This document shows, one piece after another, positions 43,677 to 55,204 of a stretch of DNA of 64,000 nt. Below the pieces are notes generated by a model that did no database searches, was not told where the DNA came from, and saw nothing but the letters and a program-made list of their open reading frames with translations. Position 1 is the stretch's first letter. Every line of letters starts with the position of its first letter. The DNA comes from Vandiemenella viatica (lineage: Eukaryota > Arthropoda > Insecta > Orthoptera > Morabidae). The stretch spans positions 105,684,829 through 105,748,828 of the forward strand of contig JARYHS010009186.1 in NCBI GenBank assembly GCA_031002005.1. The letters run 5' to 3'. The position numbers and the translations under genes were made by a program.

Positions 43677-44052
43677 GGGAACGTCCATTAACTACGTAGT
43701 TTGCTCCAGGGGTGGAGTGGGGGGAGGGGTTTGAGCTACGTGGGGGGAGGGGGGTTCAGAGCCAAGCCAAGTAGCTTTTCATTCATATTATTTGTCACAG
43801 TTAGATACAGAACACTCAACAGCATGTGAATATTTATTTCCGTCATTTAATTATTTCCGTAAGTAATTTACGATAGTCTGACAAGAGAAAACAGTACAAA
43901 TTGTGTGTCAACACGGAAAAAAGCTGTGTGCCATGTGGGGGGGAGGAGGGAGTAGAGGCAAAAGCCACGTCGGTCTACGTGGGGATAGGGGGGGGGGGGG
44001 AGAGGGGCTCACAGGAGGCCATAATGGAGCTACGTGGTTTATGGACGCTCCC
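43677..44052. mobile_element. MITE, GGGCGTCC family (copy 1), TAA target duplication
   Basis: The left end GGGAACGTCCATTAACTACGTAG and the right end CTACGTGGTTTATGGACGCTCCC are inverted repeats over about 23 bp. TAA flanks both sides (43674-43676, 44053-44055). Two long G-rich stretches lie in the interior (43715-43760, 43935-44010). No coding capacity. TAA duplications fit PIF/Harbinger-type elements, but the superfamily is not proven. Confidence 0.75.
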
Positions 44053-44059
44053 TAATGTT

Positions 44060-46212
44060 AGCGAGTGGTTTCACTTATCATGTAACCACTGACAAGTGAC
44101 ATCGTCCATGCTCTTTCCGTTATCAGCGCCCTAGCAGAGCATGGGAATTGAATGTGCATTGACATGATGTAGAAGGAGTCTCTGGATCCACGAATACCTC
44201 AGTAACTATTGTTTCATCTACGTCTTTATCCTCAGTAGTCTTAATCAGAAACGGAATACCATGCTATAACATATGTGGCGGGAAGATACGGAAAGTGCAT
44301 TCCTCTGATAGTATCTCATCAGTTTGTTTGTTATAAAATGTTTCAAGCCGTTGTTAATTTGTTAATTACATTTTTCCTTCACTTCTGACAGTAATTTTGG
44401 GTGCAGCCGTTTTCTTCGTAAACATCGGCTTGGCGTTTCAAGTATTTAATGTTTCATCCCAATATAATACCTACATTTTATCGCTCGACGTACAAGGAAT
44501 TTAGAAGGAGAAGGATTTGTCTTCAGCTATTATTATCGCTTAATCAGGTATGTTACATTTGAAATTCATTATAAGAACTTTAAATTCTTCTATGCACCTC
44601 AACCATCTTGAACTTGAGGTACAAAAAGGTTGCTCTGACTCCTAGGCCTATTAGAACTATAGACTCTGAACAAGTTCTGGATTAAGAATAGTTGCACGTT
44701 GGCACAGGATGAAGGGGCAGGAATGTAATGTAGTTGCAGAACAGTTTTCATGAAACTAGTTTATTGGCGGCCGTAAAAATTTCAGAGTTTGCCACGAAGT
44801 TAGTAGTATAAACGTCACACTGGAAGCTGCCAGCTCATAGTTTTCATATAAATAATCCTAATTAGTTTTCTGATAGTCTCAGAAACCATCTTACTAGTTA
44901 CCTACGGAATGTGCGGAATTCTTCCATGGTGAACCAATTTTCTACCTGCAACTGCGGGCATCGCTAAGGAGATAAATTGATCACACATTACTATGTGAAA
45001 TTGGTACAGCGGAAAGTATACGGTATATTACCAATATAACAGTTACGTCGCAAATGTTCAGGTCGAATTCTAAAATGGGAACGTGAAGCCACTCTACTAA
45101 TCTACCATCGTTCATTAAAAATGAAAATTCTTTAATACACTAGTTGGTTTTCTTCCGTGTAACAAAAATTATATCCAGTATTTTCTGGTTATATACAACT
45201 GAAAAATCACCTAAGGAATAATAATGCAGATGAACATAACACTAAATTTAAAGTTCTCGTGTACTAGGTTGTTCTGGAACTGGATGACATTTGTAAATTG
45301 AGTCGCTGATAACGTCAAGTGCCTCGAAAATCAGGCACAACAGCAGTTTCTCGTAACCGCGTGACGATCACTTAAAAACTGTTTTGTTGCGAGCTGTGTG
45401 AGACCTCTCCGAGAGAAACCGTCACGGAATACGACTTGTTTGACGTCTCAGTCCGTCACTAATAGCCTGACGCAAGAGGCGCTTTGCATCTTGTTTGTGC
45501 AACTGCCTTCCTCCCGCGGCGCGCTCGTCTGGTTTGAAGCGGTTCCTGAAGCTCTCTCTTATGAATGGCTAACAATGCGGTATTTAAATAACATACGTGA
45601 CTCGGTTAAGGTTATCCCTGTCTGCCAGCAGGGAAATGCTTTGTTATTTTTCAAGAAGAGCGTCAAACTCTGAACGAGAAATTCTCTAAATATTAAGTCA
45701 TCTACACTGTAGGAGGCTCGGGCCAGATATTTCCGTGGTTTCCTGAACGTCCAGAGGCGAATATTCCTTTCCACCGGGCATGTTTGCTCCCCGTTCCCCG
45801 TCTACAATTCTGTCTCGACTTACATAACCTCACCGTCTACTAACGGTTCAACCATGTTATTAAAAGCAAATACATACTGAAATATGGATTCTTTGCGTCT
45901 TTCAACAAGAGTAAACATTATCTTTATAACCGCAAACAATTCTCTGCAGTCAACAATCACTCGTTAATGATTGGGGGGGGGGGGGGGAGGGTCTTGAGAC
46001 CAACATCTTCTTATTTCCATCATCAAGAAAATAGACCTTGATTTGCCATTATCATGATTCATGGTATCCCATCACCGTTTTCGTATACCACACTTGGAAC
46101 CCCGAGCTCATTAATGATCTACACTTTCACACAAAGCTAAAATCAACTGACATCCTTGTCTATGTGTCACTAGCACCTAAGTAAAGTTTCGTTTTCTTTT
46201 TTCTGTTTCACT
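44060..46212. other. Intergenic; GC-rich block at 45400-45560
   Basis: No gene is recognised. 45398-45673 is open for 91 codons and GC-rich at its start, without a recognisable domain. A G-run lies at 45971-45987. Confidence 0.4.
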
Positions 46213-46327
46213 TATGGGTTTACGCCTCGTCGACGTCGAAGTCATTAGAGGCGGGATTGGTAGGGGACAAGAAACGGGCAGGATTTCGGCCATTGCTTTT
46301 TTTAAGGAAGCATCCCGGAATTCGCCT
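46213..46327 (-). mobile_element. SINE family A (copy 13), 3' portion beside a Harbinger element
   Basis: The reverse-strand copy runs from GGGTTTACGCCTCGTCGACGTCG to GCATCCCGGAATTCGCCT, where the core is cut. PIF/Harbinger element 1 starts right after a TAA (46328-46330). The missing 5' half is not found after the element pair (49820 onward), so the copy was already 5'-truncated or was lost by deletion. Confidence 0.8.
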
Positions 46328-46575
46328 TAAAGGTGCGTGTCCACTTGAGAGTAAATACTGGCGAGAAGCTCTCGATAGCGTAACTCGCAAGTCGACACGC
46401 CTCTGAGAGTAGCTCGCGGCGAGTAGCGAGCTACTGCCTGAGAGCCGACAGTAATCAACTTTCTCGCAAGTCGACACGTCATTCTTGTGCTGTCTGAGAG
46501 TAGCTCGCAGAATACGAACACTGTTCGTATAGTCTGAGAGCAGAAGCTGAGAGGTCGGCGAGAGGTAGCAACAAG

Positions 46576-47042
46576 ATGAGTAAAAATTGGTCATCAGAAG
46601 AAACAAAGGAATTAATTAAAATGTATGTAGGTAGAGAATTGTTGTGGAATGTGAAATGTGTCGATTAGTGTGACAGCATTAAAAAACCAAATGTTTTGAA
46701 GGAAATAGGAGAGAAATTTTGCTATTCAGGGTATGAAGTTCAAAAGACTCTCCACAATATAATTTTTTTGTAACTGCTTTACGTCTCTTTTTAACATCGA
46801 GGTCTTTAGAGACGGGAAAGGATGGGGGGCAAGGATGGGGGGCAAGGATGGGGGGCAAGGATGGGGGCAAGGAATGGAAAGGAATTCGGCCATGGTCTTT
46901 TGAAGGAAGCATCCCGGCATTTGCCTGGAGTGATTTGGGGAAACCATGGAAAACCCAAATCTGAATGCCCGGACGGGGATTCGAACCGCCGTCCTCCCGA
47001 ATGCGAGGCGAGAACGTCCACAATTTAAGGAATATTAACGAT
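46576..47042 (+). pseudogene. MADF/Myb-SANT-like accessory ORF of Harbinger element 1, broken by SINE
   Basis: From ATG the frame reads MSKNWSSEETKELIKMY and GRELLWNVKCVD, matching the start of MADF/Myb-SANT domains that serve as DNA-binding partner proteins of Harbinger transposases. An in-frame TAG lies at 46666-46668. The reading then continues as CDSIKKPNVLKEIGEKFCYS and VQKTLHN, where the SINE at 46760-47016 enters. After the SINE it resumes with HNLRNIN. Confidence 0.7.
46760..47016 (-). mobile_element. SINE family A (copy 14), inserted in the Harbinger MADF ORF
   Basis: Reverse-strand copy with tail TTTTTTTGTAACTGCTTTACG, an expanded 13-bp tandem (GGGCAAGGATGGG, about three to four units at 46822-46870), the core, the B box and a head ending GGCGAGAACG. 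The direct repeat TCCACAAT at 46752-46759 and 47017-47024 marks the insertion. The head is slightly truncated. Confidence 0.85.
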
Positions 47043-47383
47043 GCATTTATACAATTTTATAACATTTATTTTAATGACAATGTGTCTATAATTATTGTAG
47101 ACACATTCTTATTACAGTAAGAAGTTCAAAACTGAAGTAAGATTTTATTCATTTTTCAAGAATTCTCAAGTATTGTAAAAAAAAAAAAAAAAAAAATGAA
47201 ATTGGAGCAGACGAAAATTATTAATGTAAGTATCTTTACTTCAGTGCACAAAAATTTATAATTCCTGAATTCACTGTCTTTCAAAAACAACATATTTCTG
47301 TAAATTTATTGTAATGGAGGCTTCAATACGAATCCCCCCAAAAATACGTCAAGGCGATGTAATACAAGAAAAAAAGCAACTTA

Positions 47384-47587
47384 TTACCAACAAATAAATT
47401 TACCTGATACAAAAAATCGAAGAGTAGCAGTAACTAGTGTATGTACTGATATAGGTTTTCTCATTTTAGTGTCCTGTTTTAAAATTGTGGTTGCCACAGA
47501 TTCTGTGATAAACTCAACTTCACAACTCATTAACCTACAAAAGTTCCCAAACTGTTGCTCGTCTTCGATCTGTAATTCCGGTGTCAT
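47384..47587 (-). pseudogene. Harbinger transposase N-terminal fragment (element 1)
   Basis: The minus-strand frame includes TTILKQDTKMRKPISVHTLV followed by TATLRFFVSG. This matches the QDTxMRxxI...LxxTLRFLxxG block upstream of the catalytic domain in PIF/Harbinger transposases. The DDE catalytic domain does not follow, so the transposase is internally deleted. Confidence 0.6.
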
Positions 47588-48117
47588 TGTATGACTGGCC
47601 CCGAGAACATTTCTTTTTATCCAAGGCTTAACCCAGCAGCTGTTCCTACTCAGTTTTTACCTCTTTTTAGTAACAGCAGACAGTATGGTCACAGCTGATG
47701 CGACTTTTCTATTATGCGCCGCCATTTTGACTGCTCTCCGCTGCTCTCATGTGGACAGGGTTCTGAGAGTTGTCGCGAGAACTGTCCCGGCGAGCAGCTC
47801 GCGGAGAGTAGAGCTCGCCAAAATCCACTCTCAAGTGGACACCCTCCTGAGAGTAACTCGCGAGAGTTTCTCGCGAGAGTTACTCTCAAGTGGAAACGCA
47901 CCTTAAGGCCCGGATACACTAGGGGACAAATCTGACGCGCATCACTGAGACTGGGTGGCTCTGCAACGTTCCCCGCTGTCCCACAATGTTGTGTGCAACA
48001 ATTTGCGCGACATCTACGTGCCGCGGGGCATGTTCTGTGTTGCCGCTTCCAGAGCGAAAACATCGCGCGTCATCCTGCGTAATTTGTTCCCGACTGCAGT
48101 TGTGTGCGCAGCGTGCC

Positions 48118-48234
48118 ATGTCAGTGCTGTGGGCAAACGAAATGGTGCTTCAACTAATCGAGCTGTGTCGGTTTTATGGGTTGTTGTGGGACTCTTCAAA
48201 CCGTGATTATCTGATTCTACTGGTACAGTGTTAA
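48118..48234 (+). pseudogene. MADF-like accessory ORF fragment of Harbinger element 2
   Basis: MSVLWANEMVLQLIELCRF followed by YGLLWDSSNRDYL matches the start of MADF domains (W..E....LI.LY....LWD...KDY). It ends after 38 codons, where the full domain would run to about 90. The ORF sits in the same position as the MADF ORF of element 1. Confidence 0.6.
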
Positions 48235-48429
48235 AATAGTTGTTATATGCTAGGGTGGATCATATTTTTTTCTATCTCATAATTATGTTTAAAAATTATT
48301 CTGCCAGGAAACACTTCCTTGTTCACTTACAAAATATTCAGAAAAATTGTTTCTTATTTCCATAGCAGATTCAGAATAACGTCTTCCTCTAGTATCAAAA
48401 TGTTATGACATCCAATTTCTCTGCTCCAT

Positions 48430-49075
48430 TATCCTTCCACAATTTCGTGATCCATATTTTCAGAATCAAAGGTTCCATGTGGGGTGTACAGTGATCTGGA
48501 CTGACTATTTCGCCTTAAAAAATTATGTTGGTTTACACATGTCACTACAAGTACTTCAGCATTTGCAGGCTGGAGGGCTATTGGTGAACGGAATATACGA
48601 AATAACACATAAGATTCCAAACACATTTTCTACAACTCTTCTTGTTCTTGATAGTCTGTAGTTTAAAATTGCTTTGTAGTACCTACGTCGTGTATGTTCG
48701 GTCAGTGCAAAAGCACTGTCTCCAACCAATACGAAAGGCATATTTGGTCCACCTTATCGTATTGGCTCTGGATCTGGCCACTTAAGTTGATTAGCAACCA
48801 GAGCTATATTAAAAAGCAGTCTCTTGGAACACTCTACTATCAGAAGATTTTCCTTTTGCACCACAATTTGCATAAATAAAATTATAACCGGCATAAACAA
48901 TAGCCAATAGGACAGTGCTAAATTGTTCGTTGTAGTTTTAATAGTCGCTGCCGGAATTGGAAGGAACCTGAATCAAAACGTGTTTGCCATCAATAGATAC
49001 AAGCAATATGTGGAATTTCCAAAATATTTCATAATCACAAACCTTATCCTTCCATTCATTTGCAGTAGCTGGAAC
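48430..49075 (-). pseudogene. PIF/Harbinger transposase (DDE domain) relic, element 2
   Basis: On the minus strand in shifting frames: VSIDGKHVLIQVPSNSGSD (first catalytic Asp in IDGKH, about 49000-48945), NEQFSTVLLAIVYAGYNFIY and CGAKGKSSDSRVFQE (about 48930-48815). Then come MPFVLVGDSAFALTEH (second Asp, 48741-48694) and NYRLSRTRRVVENVFGIL (catalytic Glu in VEN, about 48660-48605). This is the complete DDE order of the family. In-frame stops and at least one frameshift inactivate it, and the N-terminal part is missing. Confidence 0.8.
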
Positions 49076-49819
49076 CTGAAACAGCATAAATAATTATTAA
49101 TATAATAGTTTGTAAGGAAACATATAAATTTTAAGTTTCCTTGCTCTGCGCAAGAGTATATTGTCTAAGAATATATATTGATTTTGTGGACGCCTGTCAG
49201 CTGTCTAGGATCGCAGCTGTGAGGCGGCAGGAAGTAACGCCTAGGTGTGACAGGGTGAGAGGCTGGGACACCCTCGCAAGGGGCGGACAGTAAGCGACTG
49301 GCAATTTAGAACTAGTTAAAAGCATAGCTTTGTGGGGGCTCGCGAAGTTTTGTCATAAAAAATATTGAATACAATTAAAGAAATTAAATAAAATCATGAT
49401 AATTTTAATATTTAAACCTCAAGAACTATCATCAAAATCCGTGTTTTTAGTTTGTTGAAAAAAATAGGTACATTTAGAATAAGACGCAATGTTTAAATAT
49501 TTAAAATATAAATTTATTTAATTTGTATTTAATCAGATACAAAATTTCTCATTCGAGTCTCTATCTGTTTTCTACGTCTTAACATACTTGATTTTTTAAT
49601 ATTAATAATTCTGTTATATGCGTATCCAACACGCGTCCTACGTAACTGAACTTCGCAGCACTAACCAACGCAACCTCCTCGTGCAACATTTCTGCAACAA
49701 CTGACTAGTGTGTCTGCTAAATGTTCCGCGGCAGTGTTCCCGGGTGTTGTCCAGCGACATGCCGCGCGGCATATCGCTCCATTTGTCTCCATTTGACCCC
49801 TAGTGTATCCAAAGCTTAA

Positions 49820-50994
49820 GGTTTTGTTGTTACGCGAAATACGGAATGGTTCATTGTCGACTTTCCGATTCTAGCCGTGTTGTAACTAATTCGATATTTT
49901 TAAGAAGGATGTCAACTAGATTATTTAAATGTAATTAATTCTACAAGGTGTTCGGAAATTAATGTTACAAACTACTTGAGTTTGTTTAAGAGACTATGTT
50001 CCCATTCCTTCTTCACCACCATTTTCCAACATTTTGGGGACGTTTGGCTTCGATAAGTTTTACTCATCGTTGGCATGGTCTCTATGCCTTTGCTGACACC
50101 AAGCACTTTATACCTACTGTCAGGTCATACTATGCTTCAAGTAAAACAAAATAGAATCAAATGAATAATCTCCATTTTAAAACACGTTTCGCGTTTACGT
50201 GTATGATAGACAACCTGAGTTGCTTATGTTATTAGATGATGTTGCTTGTCTTCCGGAACATGCACAGTGTTTGCATCGAAGTTGGTAGTCGCCACATCGA
50301 GTAGTTTCCGTTAATAGTCAAGGGTGCATTACCGGACTGATAACTACATCTGCATATCGCTGTAGAGATTTAGAAACCAGCAGAAGCGATTTAGATTTCT
50401 AAACAAAGCTGTACCTATACTACAAACTCTAGCAATATGTAATACGAATTTACTAATATCCTACACAAATAAACATTAAAACTGAGATGTTGGTTTGTTT
50501 ATTAGACTCGTTTTAAATTTTGTAAGTTGTAAACCGTGTTTAAACTGATTGCGATGGTGGTCTGAACAATTCATATGATTGTAATATTATGACGCGTCTT
50601 TCTCGCTTATTTTTTATTTTTTTTTAAGTTAATGAATAGTGTAAATTTATGCAGTACATGTTAGTAGCGTTCCCTGATGGTGAGGGTGCATGCTTGCCTG
50701 TTTGTTCTCTGAGCCACGAGGCTATCAGGTCAGCCTGTATCTGCCCTCCTACTGACAGGCGATATCGGCCTGTGTCAGACGTCTCTGCCCACCGTCATTA
50801 TAACCAAGTTCAACTCTTCCAGGGAAGTGTACTCATTCATAATGATTATTATCCCAATTGTTTCGAAGCAAGCTCCGTCACGCTGTTGATTTTTCCCTCG
50901 TTAGCAAACTGACCAGCGCTGTAACTCTAAAGAAACTATTCCTACAGCCTTTCTTCTGTTACACTGCCAAGTAAGCGAGCAGTAAAACTCAGGC
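49820..50994. other. Intergenic, no gene recognised
   Basis: AT-rich, with a GC-richer open stretch at 50649-50912 (87 codons) that has no recognisable domain. Confidence 0.4.
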
Positions 50995-51110
50995 TTCCCA
51001 TTCGGGACGATATAGATTTTATCCTCGATGCAGATTTCTGTGTTTTAAGGTTTTCAGAAATCTCTCAAGCGAATATCGGAAGGGCTCCATCATAAACATT
51101 CGATTTTAAT
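50995..51110 (+). mobile_element. SINE family A (copy 15), old fragment
   Basis: GGCTTCCCATTCGGGACG, GATGCAGATTTCTGTGTTTTAAGG, AGAAATCTCTCAAGCGAATATCGG and GGGCTCCATCATAA follow the family order (CGCATTCGGGAGGACG, TTGGGTTTTCC, AAATCACTCCAGGCGAATG) with many differences. Confidence 0.5.
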
Positions 51111-51362
51111 TCTCTTTGAAAAATTGGCTGTTGATGTATGACTGGGCTATAGTTAAAAATATTTTACTCAGCGTCCTCAGTACTACACTTAATTTTTCTT
51201 CATAAATTCTATAGTTAGCACTTTTTCATTATGAAACTAGTTTTTTGTTTTGTTTCATCGTTATGAAATATTGTTTCGCTTGCAACAGCACTAAATTCTA
51301 TTTTGGAAGGTTTCTTTTACAATTGAAGAACTGTTGGCAGCTACGTTCTATATCATACGGTA

Positions 51363-51658
51363 GGGAGCGTCCATAAACCACGTACCTCCATTTTGGTCAC
51401 CTGTGAACCCCCCTCCCTTTTGTACTGTTTTCTCGTGTCACACTATTGTAAATTACATACGAAGATAATTAACTGAGGGAAATAAATATTCACATACCGT
51501 TGCGTGTGCTGTTCCTCATTTAACTGTGAAAAATGTTATTAAAAGAAAGCTACGTGGCATGGCTAAGAAAACCCCCCCCCCCCCACGTAGCTCAGCGTAG
51601 CCTTGTAGCCAACCCTCCCCGCCCCCTCGACCGAGTCACGTAGTTTGTGCACGCTCCC
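51363..51658. mobile_element. MITE, GGGCGTCC family (copy 2)
   Basis: The left end GGGAGCGTCCATAAACCACGTA and the right end CACGTAGTTTGTGCACGCTCCC are inverted repeats. The interior includes TTTTGTACTGTTTTCTCGTGTC and AATAAATATTCACATACC, the reverse complements of interior segments of copy 1 (about 43820-43910). The copies therefore lie in opposite orientation. It includes a C-run at 51573-51586. The target duplication is unclear. Confidence 0.75.
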
Positions 51659-52140
51659 ATAGTAACAATTCAGATATTCTTGGTTTTATGAATAGTATGC
51701 AGCCATTTATATTCTATCCTACCTCCTACTTCGGTCTTTTGACGTTTTCGGAGATGTATTTAAATGTACAGACCGTCGTTAGCATCCAATCTTTGTGCAG
51801 CCATCCTCAGCGCTGCTCTTAAACCAGAAAAGTTTCGCTTGACTATTTTTGTTTTATTCTCTGTCTGTTACAGAATTTATTAAGCGACGTAACTGTAGCA
51901 CAGATGGAGAGAAGCTCACAAAATTTCGTGTTTATATTTCCATATAAGCAGTCCCGATCCGATTAGTTACATGTGAATTATCCAAATTGAAATGTTTATT
52001 TACAATGAAAGGAGACCAGTTTTGAGTATACGTTTTAACATTGCTAATGTTTACTTTGTAGGACAAAACTTGGAGCGTAAAATTCACCTCTATGATTACG
52101 GAGAAACGCCGACGACAGAGTTTGCTAGCTCTCAGACGGT

Positions 52141-52141
<1 letters not shown>

Positions 52142-52193
<52 letters not shown>
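52142..52193. repeat. Poly-T tract, 52 bases
   Basis: 52 consecutive T, followed by CTCTTTTC and a further T-run. No SINE or LINE body is recognised on either side, so its origin as a retroposon tail is unproven. Length in the assembly may be unreliable. Confidence 0.9.
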
Positions 52194-52891
52194 CTCTTTT
52201 CTTTTTTTTTTTCCCCTGCAACAACTTTCATGAAGTGATTTTTTTTAAATATGGCAATAGCTTTGAGCACTGTTCTTAACTGCTGTTTTTGCAATGGTTT
52301 TCATTATTTATAAAAAACCTTATAATATTTCACGGCAGTGAAGAACAATAGCATTTAACTTCATTGAGGGAAAGACCTGTTTCTTTACGTTTTCTTGCAT
52401 TTATTTTTGTATACAGTAACGCAGTATTGTGTTGTGATCTCGGCTGAGGGTACTCGAAAGTTCACTTTACTACTACAGAATAAATGCAAAAAAGTAATGT
52501 TGAGACCTGGAAGATGTTCTATGAATTGTCTCTTCCTATGGTCAGTGGGAATAATATTGCTGTCTGTTTTATATTCTAAAACATGTGTTAGACTTAAATT
52601 CTCTAGGCAGTTTTAAAAACACTTGTTATCATATCAGCGTTACGTGCTAGAGCCAAGAGCTGTCTTTTTTTATTTGGCTAGTGTCCCAAGTGTCATTTAA
52701 AAGAAGATCGGTGGGCTCGTTCCTTTGAAATTGCTCTTAAGAGTTATTACCATGTTGTTAAACAAGAAATATTTACATGTTCCAGCTCACAGAAGAGTTG
52801 GCGTTTGATCTTCTAAAAGAATGTTTACATTAGTCTCAGAGATGAGTTTCTGCACTGATTGGTGACAGGTGCTAGCTGCAGTGTAAGGTAT

Positions 52892-52985
52892 TCATGTCAT
52901 TAGTCTTTCGGCTGATTTGATGCAATCTCAGCCCCTTCGTAAAAGATGTTGATCTCCTCATATACCCATACTCATTACAACCTGA
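52892..52985 (-). mobile_element. Short LINE 3'-end fragment (same family as 6118-6486)
   Basis: ATTAGTCTTTCGGCTGATTTG and ATGCAATCTC match the antisense 3' end at 6118-6160 (CAGTCTTTAGACTGGTTTGATGCAATCC). It is cut off by the hAT-like left end near 52986. Confidence 0.55.
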
Positions 52986-53625
52986 ATCAGTGATTCCCAA
53001 CGGGGGCGGTAGAGATCCCAGGAGGCGTCTGTTATCCAAGGCAAATTTAAGAGGTGTTGAGGACCAATAGCTGTCCCTTGCCTGCCAGTATTACGTATAT
53101 CCGGCTTTAATGGCTGTATCAAAGAAGTATTTAATTGCATTCCTGTGATCATACGTAGCCAAAAGACGATTTAGCGTTGTCAGTAATTTATTAGCTAAGA
53201 AAAGAAACAGATTGTCTGTAATGGAACACGGCGATCTAAGATTGCTAATAACAAATATGGCATCAAACATCAAAAAATTAGTGACATTGCACTGAGCTCA
53301 GCCCTTAAATTAATATATATTTTTTCGTAATTTGTTAATCAAACTATGAACTATACACCAATATTGGAAACATCTTTTAATAAAGTAATTTTAGAAACCT
53401 GTCCTTTTTTATATCTTGTATATTATATTGTACTCTTGATCGAATTACTGTTTCAAAAAGTGGGTTATGAGCCACAAAAGTTGGAGCGCTATGGGTTACA
53501 CTATTACAGAAAGGGAGTCTGTGTATTTCTTTTCCTGAAAAGGGGGTGGACAGTAATTTTTAGTACAATGGATTTTTTTTTTTTAAAAAAAGGGTGCGTT
53601 AGGCCCAATGAAAATTGGAGACCTA
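52986..53625. mobile_element. hAT-like MITE remnant
   Basis: The left end CAGTGATTCCCAACGGGGGC and a right-end-like AGGGTGCGTTAGGCCCAATG (about 53590) followed by AAAATTGGAGACC resemble hAT termini of the CAGTGGTTCCCAACC type. The right end is eroded and no 8-bp duplication was found. The interior has no transposase. Confidence 0.4.
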
Positions 53626-53639
53626 TGACCTACATTCTT

Positions 53640-55200
53640 GATTGTTTTCTTCATACAAGCTAATCTGTCTTCTTTGATGGATATTACCATCCAACACAAT
53701 ATATTGAGTATGAGCCTTGAGCATTATCTCTGGAAAATTCAGATTTCAGCCACAGACGGATGTTAACAGCTAAACATTTAACAGGTATGTTCCTCAATTT
53801 CTGTCTCTCAGAGATTGTCTTTACACATTGATCGGTCATATACCCTGCGCTCTACACTACCTATTTTAGTTAGACGATACGAAATTTAGAATATCAGCAT
53901 TTAATTGGTTTAAGGTTGTCATTACACGATTTTACTGTATGGCAGTAGTGTTTCTACGAATTTTTTCTCTGTTCTACACTTTGTTTTAGATTAATTGATT
54001 AAAAATTTTAAAAAATCTTTCACCAAAAACGCCCGTAAATGAAATAAACCTTTCAGAAAAGAGTATCAAGTGATTCAGATTTGCTTGTAATAAGTTGACA
54101 TCCATGTAAAAAAACATCATGTGCCATGATGAACTTATAATGCAATTTTCATTTCTGCAACAATTTTCATGAAGTAAAATTTAGTATCTAAACTTTTTGT
54201 AGCGTGAAAATTATTGCAAGGACTTGACGATATCACGGATATGAAATTTAATTTCATTGCTTGAGATATCACTTAAAACCATTACCATTGCCCTGGTAAC
54301 TTGGTTTGCAAATAGACATAGAAGTATCATATCGTATTCCTATAACAGAGCATCATTTTTTAATTTCTGGAAATCTCTATATTATTATTAGTAAGAGCAT
54401 GTAGACATATAGTAAAATAATCTTGTGTAAAATATTTAAACCGTTAACTTCTTTACTGAAAGTGTAGTGATTTTTTTAAAGTCATATTGGTCCTAAAACC
54501 ATCTCATCAATGCTCGAAGGTTGTGACAAGGAGAAAGAATCCTCGTCTTTATTTACTTTCACAGATAATAGGGTCAAAGAGTTTGCTACATTTCCCGTTA
54601 GTATAATATTTTTTTTTTAATTTCACAGTGCTAGTTGGAATTTGGAATAACTAGCCTTGAAACCTATTTCTCAAACCGAAAAGAATCACTTGTTTGAGAC
54701 TCATGATTTAGTCAGCGGGAGGCGTCGAAGGATTTACCACAATGAAAAGCACCAAACGCTGTTTGTATGGGAAGGAAATGAGTATCTATCGTGTGGTCTT
54801 AATATTTACGTTTGCTGTTTATTTTAGAGATGGAAACTAGAAATGGGGAACCACTGTAACAATCATCAGGTGATTAGGGGAAACCACTTAAAACGGGAAT
54901 TAAAGATGGCCGTCACTTCCATGGTAACATTTGAACTCTTGTTGGTTGCCTTCTTCTAGACTAATATGGCTCCGTTAATGCTTAATAGAGTATCATATTC
55001 CGGCCATACACGATTTTTTGTTTTCGAAATGTAGCCTACTATTAGCGGAATGCAGTATTTACGAGCTTGGAATGAAATGGATTCTCTGTATTAGAATTTA
55101 GTTTCTCGTCTTTAATGAGTTAGATCACCTTGCACGTTATTTAAGCTGTTATTTCTTATAGTTGATGCGATAATGCCATCTAGTTTTAGTTGGAAACGGT
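53640..55200. other. Intergenic, no gene recognised
   Basis: AT-rich 1.5 kb without recognisable coding, repeats or RNA genes. Confidence 0.45.
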
Positions 55201-55204
55201 TAGA

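Larger units (their letters stand above)
46331..47903. mobile_element. PIF/Harbinger-type element 1 (relic), TAA target duplication
   Basis: The ends AGGTGCGTGTCCACTTGAGAG and CTCTCAAGTGGAAACGCACCT are inverted repeats, flanked by TAA at 46328-46330 and 47904-47906. Subterminal regions are dense in GAGAGTARCTCGCG-like repeats on both sides (46345-46560, 47755-47885). Inside are a MADF/Myb-SANT-like ORF (+) broken by a SINE, and a transposase N-terminal fragment (-). That two-gene layout is typical of Harbinger elements. Most of the transposase is deleted. Confidence 0.8.
47907..49816. mobile_element. PIF/Harbinger-type element 2, sharing a TAA with element 1
   Basis: The left end GGCCCGGATACACTAGGGG and the right end CCCCTAGTGTATCC (then AAAGCT) are inverted repeats. 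TAA lies at 47904-47906 and 49817-49819. The left TAA is also the right target duplication of element 1, so the two elements abut. Internally there is a short MADF-like ORF on + and a transposase on - in convergent orientation. Both are broken. Confidence 0.82.

Noticed and set aside
52142..52279. Open frames with long Phe or Lys runs
   Set aside because: They are translations of the 52-base T tract.
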